57,535 bases of DNA from contig NZ_JAFCIY020000055.1 of assembly GCF_020194955.2 (NCBI RefSeq), positions 1 through 57,535 on the forward strand, read 5' to 3'. The position numbers and the translations under genes are program-made. The notes beneath the pieces are model-generated. The model saw only the letters and a list, made by a program, of their open reading frames with translations. It ran no database searches and was not told the DNA's origin. Positions within the stretch are counted from its first letter, which is position 1. Each line of letters starts with the position of its first letter. The stretch is from Desulfuromonas sp. CSMB_57 (lineage in GTDB: Bacteria > Desulfobacterota > Desulfuromonadia > Desulfuromonadales > Syntrophotaleaceae). Below, piece by piece: positions 25,469-33,112 of the stretch.

Positions 25469-25585
25469 CTATCGATCGTCGCCGGAAACAATCATGCTGC
25501 CCCCGGCAGTGACTTCCTGCAGAGTTTCACCCGGATGGAGCAGGGGCGGTTGATAACTCTGTTTTTGCGACGCTTGCTTTTCCAT
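25469..25585 (-). CDS. RiPP-like precursor peptide A4 (38 residues)
   Basis: The start is MEKQASQKQS and the leader motif Y-Q-P-P-L-L covers residues 11-16, with a Gly at 19 and L-x-E-V-T at 22-26. The deduced core after T26-A27 is GGSMIVSGDDR (11 residues). AAAGGAGCTGCCC precedes ATG. This peptide best fits a lasso leader (Y-x-x-P-x-L, Gly, penultimate Thr). A Gly1 and Asp9 in the core could in principle close a ring, but only two residues would remain as a tail. Confidence 0.75.
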   Translation of the reverse strand: MEKQASQKQSYQPPLLHPGETLQEVTAGGSMIVSGDDR

Positions 25586-25616
25586 GGGCAGCTCCTTTTA
25601 AAAGATGTCGACAAAG

Positions 25617-25733
25617 TCAGCTGGGCAGCGGCTCGCCCGAGGTAATCATTGCCATTTCGGTGATGGCCTCCAGCAATTCCTGCCTTTCCAGACAGGGCGC
25701 CTGGTAGGCTTGTTTCTTGGTTTGGTTTTCCAT
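25617..25733 (-). CDS. RiPP-like precursor peptide A3 (38 residues)
   Basis: The frame begins MENQTKKQA, with Y10-Q-A-P-C-L15 as leader motif and L-E-A-I-T at 21-25. The deduced core after T25-E26 is MAMITSGEPLPS, which keeps the Ser-Gly pair and has no N-terminal Gly. GGGAGG precedes the ATG and lies partly within the end of the preceding peptide region. Base composition and spacing resemble the sister genes, consistent with duplication. Confidence 0.75.
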   Translation of the reverse strand: MENQTKKQAYQAPCLERQELLEAITEMAMITSGEPLPS

Positions 25734-25750
25734 GCTAACCCTCCCATTAA

Positions 25751-25867
25751 TTATTTCGACATTTCTCCGGACACAATGGGTTGAGTACCCTCCACCACCT
25801 CCGCCAGGAGGTCCAGAGTCGTCAACGCCGGCGTCTGATAATCCCGTTTGGTCTGCTGCGCACTCAT
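25751..25867 (-). CDS. RiPP-like precursor peptide A2 (38 residues)
   Basis: The frame begins MSAQQTKRD, with Y10-Q-T-P-A-L15 and L-A-E-V-V at 21-25. The deduced core after V25-E26 is GTQPIVSGEMSK: Gly at 1, Glu at 9, Ser-Gly at 7-8. GGAGGG lies 6 bases before ATG. A potential Gly1-Glu9 macrolactam can be drawn, but with a three-residue tail a threaded lasso is unlikely. Confidence 0.75.
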   Translation of the reverse strand: MSAQQTKRDYQTPALTTLDLLAEVVEGTQPIVSGEMSK

Positions 25868-25888
25868 TTTTTCCCTCCTTGCTTATGC

Positions 25889-25996
25889 TTATTCGATTAT
25901 CACACCGGAGACACTCTCGGAAATTTCCGTTATTTCGGCGAGAGTTTCCTGCTTTTCCAGTTCCGGCGCCTGATAATCCTGTTTGCTTTCCTGCAT
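25889..25996 (-). CDS. RiPP-like precursor peptide A1 (35 residues)
   Basis: The first and shortest precursor starts MQESKQD, with Y8-Q-A-P-E-L13 and L-A-E-I-T at 19-23. The deduced core after T23-E24 is ISESVSGVIIE, again with Ser-Gly. GGGAGGGAG precedes ATG. It lies 105 bp after the B2-type peptidase stop, without an obvious promoter of its own, so it is probably co-transcribed from upstream. Confidence 0.75.
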   Translation of the reverse strand: MQESKQDYQAPELEKQETLAEITEISESVSGVIIE

Positions 25997-26100
25997 AATC
26001 TCCCTCCCTGAAAAAGAACTTGAATTTTCCACTCCCAGCTCAAAACTACCTGCTTTCAATCCGCAAGATCCGATGGAACAACGCTGAAATGACCGATTGT

Positions 26101-26541
26101 TCAGCCCCGCACAAACATTGTTCTGAATTCCGTCTCATTGTCAACACTAAATTGCACAAAAGTCCGCATGCGCGTACCGGGCAGGGACGGCGCCGTGATG
26201 TTTTCACCGTTCACCGTGACCCAGCAGTGGGCGTGGAGACGTCGGGGATCCATGCTGGGCGGCGCGATGGCAAAATGCATCAGTACCGGCCGGCCGGCCA
26301 AGCGCAGAAAGTGACCCATGGTCAGTCCCAGACGATAGCAGGCTCGGCGCTTCATCCAGCGCGGGCGGCGCAGGGCGGCATGTACCAGTACCGAGAGGGT
26401 TGCAACCGGCACACGCCGGTAGGGTTGCCATTTGGGACCGGCAATCAGCAATCGCACCAACCGCGGAAGAGACAACCAACGATCCAGCAAAGGTATGGCG
26501 AGGGTCACCAGGCGGATATGGAGGCGCAGCAACAAATGCAT
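26101..26541 (-). CDS. Lasso-B2-type leader peptidase (transglutaminase-like)
   Basis: The 146-residue protein (149 if GTG 26550 is used) fits the stand-alone B2 cysteine peptidase of lasso clusters. It has a hydrophobic N-terminal stretch, catalytic-type RACYRLGL (Cys near 68-71), then about 35 residues to RLHAHCWVTVNGENI with the catalytic His. B2 enzymes remove the leader from the precursor after the PqqD-like protein delivers it. ATG 26541 overlaps the PqqD stop (TGATG), so the two are coupled. Canonical HAW is HCW here, a mild deviation. A third catalytic residue is not identifiable by eye. Confidence 0.78.
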   Translation of the reverse strand: MHLLLRLHIRLVTLAIPLLDRWLSLPRLVRLLIAGPKWQPYRRVPVATLSVLVHAALRRPRWMKRRACYRLGLTMGHFLRLAGRPVLMHFAIAPPSMDPRRLHAHCWVTVNGENITAPSLPGTRMRTFVQFSVDNETEFRTMFVRG

Positions 26542-26822
26542 CAGCCACACCGGATCAGAGCAGCTTCCACCAGCCTGGAAGACAAGTGCCGCAAATCCTG
26601 CTCGAGTCGGTCCCGTTCCACCTCGAACTCGGCATGCACGGCATCCACCAGTTCGGAAAATGAACGCCGGCCATCCATCAGCTCCAGAAATCGCCGGGTG
26701 GTAAGATTACAGGTAAACAATTGGCCGGTGGTCAGCTGCAGGATGACGGCCGGCTCATTTTCGCCCATGTCCTGCCAGGTCACATCCGGTTGCAGCTGCA
26801 GAATCGCTGTGTTGGAAATCAT
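26541..26822 (-). CDS. PqqD-like RiPP recognition element protein
   Basis: The 93-residue protein has a typical PqqD winged-helix: a strand region (VILQLTTGQLFTCNLTTRRFLELMDG) and helices with FSELVDAVHAEFEV and LEQDLRHLSSRLVEAALI. Such proteins (lasso B1, PqqD) bind the leader peptide and present it to the processing enzymes. In lasso systems the contact is the Y-x-x-P-x-L motif, which all four precursors downstream have. GAGGTAAACC precedes ATG. It is the first gene of the operon. Cysteine pairs are absent. Confidence 0.85.
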   Translation of the reverse strand: MISNTAILQLQPDVTWQDMGENEPAVILQLTTGQLFTCNLTTRRFLELMDGRRSFSELVDAVHAEFEVERDRLEQDLRHLSSRLVEAALIRCG

Positions 26823-26907
26823 GGTTTACCTCATAAAAGATGCGTTTGCCTGGCATGGACATGCAGCAATCCAGGCCAAGCCAGGCTTGAGAACCTTGGA
26901 TTGGGCC

Positions 26908-26936
26908 AGCATAATGTATCGACCGGCCAATGGCAA
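26908..26936 (-). promoter_or_regulatory. Candidate promoter of the RiPP-like operon
   Basis: On the minus strand TTGCCA (26936-26931) and TATGCT (26913-26908) are 17 bp apart, about 85 bp ahead of the PqqD-like gene. A weaker plus-strand TTGACA/TACGCA pair at 26968-26996 may serve hemL. Nothing else is recognised between the divergent genes. Confidence 0.4.
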
Positions 26937-27046
26937 CCGAAACAGTGTTATGGGTGGCGGGTCCTGCTTGACAGTCCAAGGCAGCTGTGTTACGCAGAAA
27001 CAAGGATTTTCCGCAGGTTGGCTGCGCTACCGGACAGGGGGTGATC

Positions 27047-28357
27047 ATGATCCAGCAACAATCGGCCAAGCTTTTCGCCAAAGCCCAACAGGTCATTCCC
27101 GGCGGGGTCAACAGCCCGGTCCGCGCCTTCAAGGCCGTCGGCCGCCAGCCGATCTTCATCGAACGGGCGGAAGGCTGCCGGTTGTACGATGCCGACGGCA
27201 ATGCCTATATCGATTATGTCGGCTCCTGGGGGCCGATGATACTCGGGCACGGCCATCCCCAAGTGGTGGCGGCTCTGCGGGCCGCCGTCGGCCGCGGCAC
27301 CTCCTTCGGTGCCCCGACGGCCCTGGAAACGGAATTGGCCGAACTGGTCTGCGCCGCCTATCCCAACATCGAACGGATCCGCATGGTATCGTCCGGCACC
27401 GAGGCGACCATGAGCGCCATCCGCCTGGCCCGCGGTTACACCGGCCGGGACAAGATCCTCAAATTCGAGGGCTGTTATCACGGCCATGCCGACAGCCTGC
27501 TGGTGAAAGCCGGCAGCGGCGCCGCAACCTTCGGCGTACCAAGTTCTCCGGGAGTACCGGCGGACTGCGCCCGCCATACTTTGACGGCGCCCTTTAACGA
27601 TCTGGAGCTGGTCCGGGAACTGGTCGCCGCCGAGAGCCGCGCCATCGCCGCCATCATCGTCGAGCCGGTGGCCGGCAACATGGGCTGCGTGCCGCCCGAG
27701 CCGGGTTTCCTCGAGGGCCTGCGGCAGCTCTGCGACGAGCAGGGCATGGTGCTGATCATGGATGAAGTCATGACCGGATTCCGCCTCGGCTTGGGCGGCG
27801 CCCAGCAACGCTATGGGGTGCAGGGCGACCTGGTCTGCCTGGGCAAGATCCTGGGAGGCGGGCTGCCCGTCGGCGCCTTCGGCGGCCGCCGGGAGATCAT
27901 GAGCCTGTTGGCCCCGGAAGGACCGGTCTATCAGGCTGGAACCCTGTCCGGGAATCCCCTGGCCATGAGCGCCGGACTGGCGACACTGCAGTTGCTGCAG
28001 GAGGAGGGCGTCTACCGGCAACTTGAGGAAAGCAGTGCCTATCTGGCCGAAGGCCTGCGGCAGGCCGCTGCCGGCACCCCCCACGCAACCTGTCTGCAGC
28101 GCGTCGGCAGCATGTTCTGTTGCTATTTCCAGCCCGGGCCGGTAGCCAACTTCGCCGAGGCCTGCGCCAGCGACACTCCGGCTTTCGCTGCCTTTTTCCG
28201 GCTCATGCTGGCGCAGGGCATCTACCTCGCGCCGTCCCAGTTCGAAGCCGGCTTCGTCGGTCTGGCCCATGACCGCGAAGCCCTGGATCGGACCATCGAA
28301 GCTGCCGCCAAGGCCTTCGCATGCATTGAAAGCCAGACCGCCGAAACCACCGGCTGA
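27047..28357 (+). CDS. hemL: Glutamate-1-semialdehyde 2,1-aminomutase
   Basis: HemL converts glutamate-1-semialdehyde to 5-aminolevulinate in the C5 heme/tetrapyrrole pathway using PLP. The 436-residue protein shows [11 protein letters not shown], the PLP-phosphate region [35 protein letters not shown] and the Schiff-base lysine in [17 protein letters not shown]. The frame is open 20 codons upstream, but GGGGGTGAT and the conserved [10 protein letters not shown] start support ATG 27047. It is divergent from the RiPP-like operon, with no apparent functional connection. Confidence 0.96.
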   Translation: MIQQQSAKLFAKAQQVIPGGVNSPVRAFKAVGRQPIFIERAEGCRLYDADGNAYIDYVGSWGPMILGHGHPQVVAALRAAVGRGTSFGAPTALETELAELVCAAYPNIERIRMVSSGTEATMSAIRLARGYTGRDKILKFEGCYHGHADSLLVKAGSGAATFGVPSSPGVPADCARHTLTAPFNDLELVRELVAAESRAIAAIIVEPVAGNMGCVPPEPGFLEGLRQLCDEQGMVLIMDEVMTGFRLGLGGAQQRYGVQGDLVCLGKILGGGLPVGAFGGRREIMSLLAPEGPVYQAGTLSGNPLAMSAGLATLQLLQEEGVYRQLEESSAYLAEGLRQAAAGTPHATCLQRVGSMFCCYFQPGPVANFAEACASDTPAFAAFFRLMLAQGIYLAPSQFEAGFVGLAHDREALDRTIEAAAKAFACIESQTAETTG

Positions 28358-28385
28358 GGGCGGCATGAACCAACAGTTTTTCTTC

Positions 28386-28413
28386 AGCCTTCGGACTTCC
28401 GCCTTCAGCCTGC
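28386..28413 (+). repeat. Degenerate AGCCTTC heptamer repeat
   Basis: Four 7-base units (AGCCTTC, GGACTTC, CGCCTTC, AGCCTGC) occupy the gap between convergent hemL and the exporter permease gene. Similar to the tract at 21250. Confidence 0.6.
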
Positions 28414-28414
28414 C

Positions 28415-29638
28415 TTATTCACTTTTCAGCACATCGAGAATTTCCACCTGCGCCGCCTGCCAGGCCGGGTAGGCACCGGCCGTCATGCCCAGCAAAGCGG
28501 ATCCTGCCAGCGCCCCTAGAACCAGCCAGACATCCAGGACCATGGGCAGTTTGGCGAAATGACAGACCACCCCCACCAACAGCAGGGCCAAAATGACGCC
28601 CAGCAGGCCGCCCAGAGACGCCATCAGCGAGGCTTCCAGCAGAAACTGGCGCAGTATATCCCGCCGCCGGGCTCCCACCGCCCGCCGTACGCCGATTTCC
28701 AGCCGCCGGGCCCGCACCAACAACACCATGATGGACAAAATGCCCAGACCGCCCACGGCAAAGGAGATGGTGGAACTGATCTGGCCCAGGGTCCGCACCA
28801 GGGCCAGGGCCTGCTGCTGCAACTGAATGGTGTCGGCAGCGGTGAGCAGGCTGAAATCATCCTCCTGTCCGGGACCAATGTGGTGCCGCCGCCGCAAGAT
28901 GACGGTCGCCGACTCCTTGACCGCCTCGATATCGGCGTTGCCGGCCAGTTGCAGATAGACGCCGGTAATCCAGGTCTGGTTGGCCATGCGCCGCAGATAG
29001 GTCGAGAGGGGCACGAAGACCTGCTCGTCCTGATCGGCGCCGGCGATGTCGGCACCCTTCTCTTCCATCACCCCGACCACCCGCAATACAGAACGCCCGA
29101 TGAGCACCTGCTGGCCCAGGGCACGGGACGGGCTGCCGAACAGGCGTGCGGCGATGTTCGCCCCGAGTACGCAGACCAAGGCCCGTTGCGCCTCATCCTC
29201 CCACATCAGGAAGCGTCCAAGTTGGGGACGGAAATTTCGCACGGTGCTGTAAACCGGTAGGGTGGCCACCACCTGGCAGGTGATTTGCGTACGGCCGAAC
29301 CGGATTGGCCGGGCGGCACTGACGAAGGGCGCCGCCAATCGGGCCGAAGGCAACCCGTCCTGTAAAGCCCGGGCGTCCTGCAGAGTAAAAGTGGTCGCCT
29401 CCTGGCGGACGCGACCCGCCGGACTGGAGGGACGAAAGGCAACCTGCCCGGTACGAGCCATGAACAGGTTGCTGCCGAGCTTGGCGGTTTCCTGCTCTGC
29501 CTTGAGCAGCATGGCGCGGGAGATGTGCTGGACCCCGGTCAGGGCCAGGGCGCCCAGCAATACGCCAACCATGGCCAGCAGGGTGCGCAGCCGATGGGCC
29601 TGCAGGGACGCCAGAGCAACTTTCAGACTGAACCACAT
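28415..29638 (-). CDS. MacB-like ABC transporter permease (second)
   Basis: The 407-residue FtsX-type permease has an N-terminal membrane segment (LRTLLAMVGVLLGALALTG), a ~230-residue periplasmic domain (MacB_PCD type), then three membrane spans near the C terminus (STISFAVGGLGILSIMVLLV onward; only part shown). MacB-like complexes move substrates from the periplasm or envelope outward rather than through the membrane. It is the final gene of a four-gene minus-strand operon with adaptor, ATPase and a first permease. The substrate is unknown. Confidence 0.85.
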   Translation of the reverse strand: MWFSLKVALASLQAHRLRTLLAMVGVLLGALALTGVQHISRAMLLKAEQETAKLGSNLFMARTGQVAFRPSSPAGRVRQEATTFTLQDARALQDGLPSARLAAPFVSAARPIRFGRTQITCQVVATLPVYSTVRNFRPQLGRFLMWEDEAQRALVCVLGANIAARLFGSPSRALGQQVLIGRSVLRVVGVMEEKGADIAGADQDEQVFVPLSTYLRRMANQTWITGVYLQLAGNADIEAVKESATVILRRRHHIGPGQEDDFSLLTAADTIQLQQQALALVRTLGQISSTISFAVGGLGILSIMVLLVRARRLEIGVRRAVGARRRDILRQFLLEASLMASLGGLLGVILALLLVGVVCHFAKLPMVLDVWLVLGALAGSALLGMTAGAYPAWQAAQVEILDVLKSE

Positions 29639-29656
29639 GCCGGCACCTCTGCTCCT

Positions 29657-30913
29657 TTATCGGCCGCTGTTTTTGAGAACGTCCATGGGGGCCAGAGAGG
29701 CCGCCTGGCGGGCCGGCCGCAGGGCAAACAGAAGACCGATGGCCAGGGCCGCGGATACGGACCAGAAAAACACCTTCCAGGAAAAATGGATCTCCAGTAT
29801 TCCCAAGCGCGCCAGCAACTGGCCGAAACCTATCCCACCGACCATGCCCAGCAGTGCACCGACCAGCGTCAGGCCGATGGCCTCCAGCAGGATTTGCGAG
29901 AGAATCGCGCCGCGTTTGGCTCCCAGAGCCTTTTTCAGGCCCAATTCCAGGCGTCGTTCGTCGATACTCAGATAAAACAGGTTGGCCAGTACAAAACCAC
30001 CGACCACCATGCTTACCAAAGCGGTGACACCGAGGAAAACCACCAGCCCGCCCTTGAACATGGCCAGAAACTTGAGAATTTCGTCCGCCGTCAGAATGGT
30101 AAAATCATCCGGATCCGTCGGGCCGAGTCGATGCAGATGCCGCAACAGACTACGCAGGTTGGCCACATGCTGCGGCATGTTTTCGGGCGAGTGGAATTTG
30201 ATGCGCAACGCGCGAAAGTACTGCCGATCAAGGTTGAAGCTTCGCGTCAGGGTGGTGATGGGCAGAATGACGCGCTCATCCACCGCACCGCCACCCCCCG
30301 ATACCCCCCGGTAACTGAGGCGGCCGACGATCTGTACCGGCATGCGTTCCAGCAGAACGGTATGGCCGACGGGGGACTGATCCCCGAACAGCTCTCTTGC
30401 CGGCGTATCGCCGATGAGCATCACCTTGGCGCTTTGGGCCAGATCCTCGGCGGTCAGATCCCGCCCCTCGCTCAACGGCCAGTTCCAAGCCCGGGCGTAA
30501 CCGTCCGTGGAGCCGATGGCGATAGGCAAACGGATGACCCGATGGCGATGACGCAGGGTCAGGTTGGTTCTGGCCCGCATCGGCACCACCAGGTAGACCC
30601 CGGGAAGGGAACGCCGGATGGCTTCGGCGTCCTGATAGGAGAGAGTCAGGGTGCGCTGTCCGACCGCCCGGGTTTCGATGTTGCCGCCGAACACCAGCAC
30701 CGCGTCGGGACCGAACATGGCCACCATCTCCCGGGCCTTGCGATCGGCCCCATCCACCGCCGCAACGATCACCGTCAGTGAAGCGATGCCCAGAGCAATG
30801 GCGGCGATGACGAACAGGCTGCGCAGACGATAGGCCCACAGCGCCCGGCCGGCCATGCCGGCGATGCGCCCGGCCAGGCGCCAGGCTTTAACCTTCGCGT
30901 AGTTGCCCGTCAT
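29657..30913 (-). CDS. MacB-like ABC transporter permease (first)
   Basis: The permease has 418 residues if ATG 30913 (MTGNYAKVKAW) is used, with GGGAG 10 bases upstream. A longer in-frame start at 30955 exists. It has an N-terminal membrane span (RSLFVIAAIALGIASLTVIV), a large periplasmic domain and three C-terminal spans, as in FtsX/MacB proteins. The gene overlaps the end of the ATPase gene by 26 bp. Two separate permeases imply a heterodimeric membrane part. Only 18 bp separate it from the second permease. Confidence 0.85.
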   Translation of the reverse strand: MTGNYAKVKAWRLAGRIAGMAGRALWAYRLRSLFVIAAIALGIASLTVIVAAVDGADRKAREMVAMFGPDAVLVFGGNIETRAVGQRTLTLSYQDAEAIRRSLPGVYLVVPMRARTNLTLRHRHRVIRLPIAIGSTDGYARAWNWPLSEGRDLTAEDLAQSAKVMLIGDTPARELFGDQSPVGHTVLLERMPVQIVGRLSYRGVSGGGGAVDERVILPITTLTRSFNLDRQYFRALRIKFHSPENMPQHVANLRSLLRHLHRLGPTDPDDFTILTADEILKFLAMFKGGLVVFLGVTALVSMVVGGFVLANLFYLSIDERRLELGLKKALGAKRGAILSQILLEAIGLTLVGALLGMVGGIGFGQLLARLGILEIHFSWKVFFWSVSAALAIGLLFALRPARQAASLAPMDVLKNSGR

Positions 30914-31571
30914 GCAGCAGTATCTCCCGTTGCGCGTGGCTGGCGGTGGCGGCATCGTGGGTGACCAGCACCAGCGTGCGCCCCTGCTGATGGATATCGC
31001 CGAGCAGCTGCAGGATTTCGGCGCTGGTGGTCGAGTCCAGCTGTCCCGTAGGCTCGTCGGCCAGCAGCACCTCGGGATCGTTGATCAATGCCCGGGCCAG
31101 AGCCACCCGCTGTTGCTGACCACCGGAAAGTTGTCCGGGGCGGAAGGTCATGCGGTCGGACAGGCCAACCTGATCCAGCAGCTCCTCACCCCGCTGTCGC
31201 AACCTGCGGCCGGTCTGCGGCCCGTACAGGCCGGGCAGGACGACATTTTCCAGGGCGGTGATATAGGGCACCAGGTAAAAGGTCTGAAAGATGAAGCCGA
31301 ACATCTGGTTGCGCAGCTCGCTCAACCGATCATCGGGCAACCGGGCCACATCCTCGCCCTGCAACAGGTAGCGGCCCGCCGTCGGCCGATCCAACAAACC
31401 CAGGATGTGCATCAGGGTCGACTTGCCGGAGCCGGAGGTGCCGCGCAGGGCAATAAATTCACCGGCCGCCACCTCCAGAGAGATGCCCTTCAGCACCTCG
31501 ACACGCAATTCGCCCTGCTGGAAATGCCGCGTTATCTCCTGCAACCGGATGAGGATCGGGGAGGCATTCAT
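30888..31571 (-). CDS. ABC transporter ATP-binding protein (MacB/LolD type)
   Basis: The 227-residue ATPase has Walker A GTSGSGKST, Q-loop region FIFQTFYLVPYITALENV, signature LSGGQQQRVALARAL, Walker B VLLADEPTGQLD and H-loop LVTHD. It belongs to the LolD/MacB/FtsE group, whose energy drives mechanotransmission by FtsX-like permeases. Its start overlaps the adaptor stop (ATGA), and its end overlaps the first permease. Confidence 0.93.
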   Translation of the reverse strand: MNASPILIRLQEITRHFQQGELRVEVLKGISLEVAAGEFIALRGTSGSGKSTLMHILGLLDRPTAGRYLLQGEDVARLPDDRLSELRNQMFGFIFQTFYLVPYITALENVVLPGLYGPQTGRRLRQRGEELLDQVGLSDRMTFRPGQLSGGQQQRVALARALINDPEVLLADEPTGQLDSTTSAEILQLLGDIHQQGRTLVLVTHDAATASHAQREILLHDGQLREG

Positions 31572-32851
31572 CGCGGTCCCCGTCCGCCACCGCCACCGGC
31601 ACCGCTGCCGGGTCGCGGTCCGCCGCCCGCAGCGGCGCGGGCCGAACCCAGTTCCACCTGGGTGGCGACCCGCTGGCCCTCTGCCAGGCCGCCCAGAATT
31701 TCACTGTATTGGAGCCCGGTCAGGCCCAACTCGGGCTGCAGTTCCCGGACGGCACCCGCCGCATCGACGGCGAACACCACCTGCCGTCCGTCCACCCACT
31801 TCAGAGCCATGTTGGGCAGGCGCAGTACCTGGGCCTTCTCCGCCACCACGATCTGCACCTGAGTGGTCATCTCCGGCCGCAGCCACTGGGCCTGCTCATC
31901 ATCGATGGCCACCAGGGCCCGATAGTAGACAATGTTGTCGCGAATCTCCGGTTCCGGATAGATTTCCGCTACGGTCCCCGGGAAAATCCGGCCGGGATAG
32001 GCGTCCACCCGGAACTCGACGGCCTGGCCGTGGCGTACCCGTCCGATGTCCGTTTCGTCGACGTAGATCCACATCTCCAGGCGCGAGGGATCGAGCACCG
32101 TGATCAGGTTGGCCACCTGCAGCCCGGCGACGATGGTTTCGCCCTCCTGGGCGGTAACCTGACTGACGACACCGGCGATGGGACTATGGATCAGGGTATA
32201 GGAGGCCCGCACCCGCAATGCTGCCAGGCCGGCGCGAGCCTGCTCCAGGACCTGCTCCGCCTTGCGCGCCTGGTCGAGGTACTCCCGGCGTTCGCGCTCC
32301 AGAGCGGCCTGCAGGGCGGCCTGGCGGCGTTGTTCCACTTCGGCCCGTTGCCGGGTGTTCTCCAATTCATCCCGCGACACCACGCCGCTGTCGGCCAAGG
32401 CGGTTATGCGCAGCAGATTTCCGGCCTGGTAACGAGCCTGAGCCTCGGCCAGGGCCAGGTTGGCTTCGGCTTCCCGAATCCGCAGAGGGTAAACCTGTCG
32501 GATTCGAGACAACTCCGTTTCCGCCCCCTGCAGCGCGGCTTCCGCCTCCCGCACCTGGGCACCGATCTCGCGATTGTCGATGCGGGCCACCAACTGCTCC
32601 TTACGCACTTCATCGCCAACCTTGACCAACATCCGGTCGATGGTTCCCGTGGCCCGAGCACCGATTTTGACAATCGCCCCAACCTGGGCCTTGACAATGC
32701 CGGTCTGCTCCAGGACCTGGCGTACGGTGCCCCGGGAAACAACTTCCGTGGCCAGCACCCGAATTTGGTCATCGCTGCGATACCAGCGCCAGGCAAAAAA
32801 CACGGCCGTCGCCAGCACCAGCGCAACACCGACAAGAATCATCCGCTTCAT
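31568..32851 (-). CDS. MacA/HlyD-family periplasmic adaptor
   Basis: The 427-residue membrane fusion protein has an N-terminal anchor (KRMILVGVALVLATAVFFAW), a lipoyl-like half-motif (GAIVKIGARATGTIDRMLVKVGDEV), and a long alpha-hairpin rich in Gln, Arg and Glu (about residues 90-190). A second lipoyl half follows at SYTLIHSPIAGVVSQ, with a beta-barrel after it. The C-terminal glycine/proline/arginine-rich tail (GGGPRPGSGAGGGGG) is unusual. ATG 32851 follows a GGGGGG stretch. It would link the ABC complex to an outer-membrane channel encoded elsewhere. Confidence 0.88.
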   Translation of the reverse strand: MKRMILVGVALVLATAVFFAWRWYRSDDQIRVLATEVVSRGTVRQVLEQTGIVKAQVGAIVKIGARATGTIDRMLVKVGDEVRKEQLVARIDNREIGAQVREAEAALQGAETELSRIRQVYPLRIREAEANLALAEAQARYQAGNLLRITALADSGVVSRDELENTRQRAEVEQRRQAALQAALERERREYLDQARKAEQVLEQARAGLAALRVRASYTLIHSPIAGVVSQVTAQEGETIVAGLQVANLITVLDPSRLEMWIYVDETDIGRVRHGQAVEFRVDAYPGRIFPGTVAEIYPEPEIRDNIVYYRALVAIDDEQAQWLRPEMTTQVQIVVAEKAQVLRLPNMALKWVDGRQVVFAVDAAGAVRELQPELGLTGLQYSEILGGLAEGQRVATQVELGSARAAAGGGPRPGSGAGGGGGRGPR

Positions 32852-33001
32852 GACCCCCCCTGACCCGCAACCAAGTTTCAATCCTCCCTCAACGGCTTCA
32901 GCATAGCCTCATGCAGGAATTTCGGCAAGCCGTCACCACCTAGTCAACGGCCGCCGCAACCGGCCGCCAATCATAACCAAGAAACATTGACCGCATTCCA
33001 T

Positions 33002-33030
33002 TTGCAATTCATCATCATTTGTGCTAGACA
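33002..33030 (+). promoter_or_regulatory. Candidate promoter for Wzi-like gene
   Basis: TTGCAA (33002-33007) and an extended -10, TGC-TAGACA (33025-33030), are 17 bp apart, leaving an 80-base leader before ATG 33113. It lies in the gap between divergent transcripts. Confidence 0.45.
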
Positions 33031-33112
33031 GGCGCCATATCTTGTCCTATTCCATTCCATGACTCATCCTGGCTTGCCGGGATACCCTGCCAAACAATGG
33101 AGGATTGTGGCC

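Noticed and set aside
25469-25996. Canonical lasso peptides
   Set aside because: Only two of four cores have Gly1 and an acid at position 9, tails would be two or three residues, and no lasso cyclase gene is present.
29525-30781. 418-residue plus-strand frame
   Set aside because: It is antisense to the two MacB-like permease genes; Gln/His-rich composition is typical of a shadow frame.
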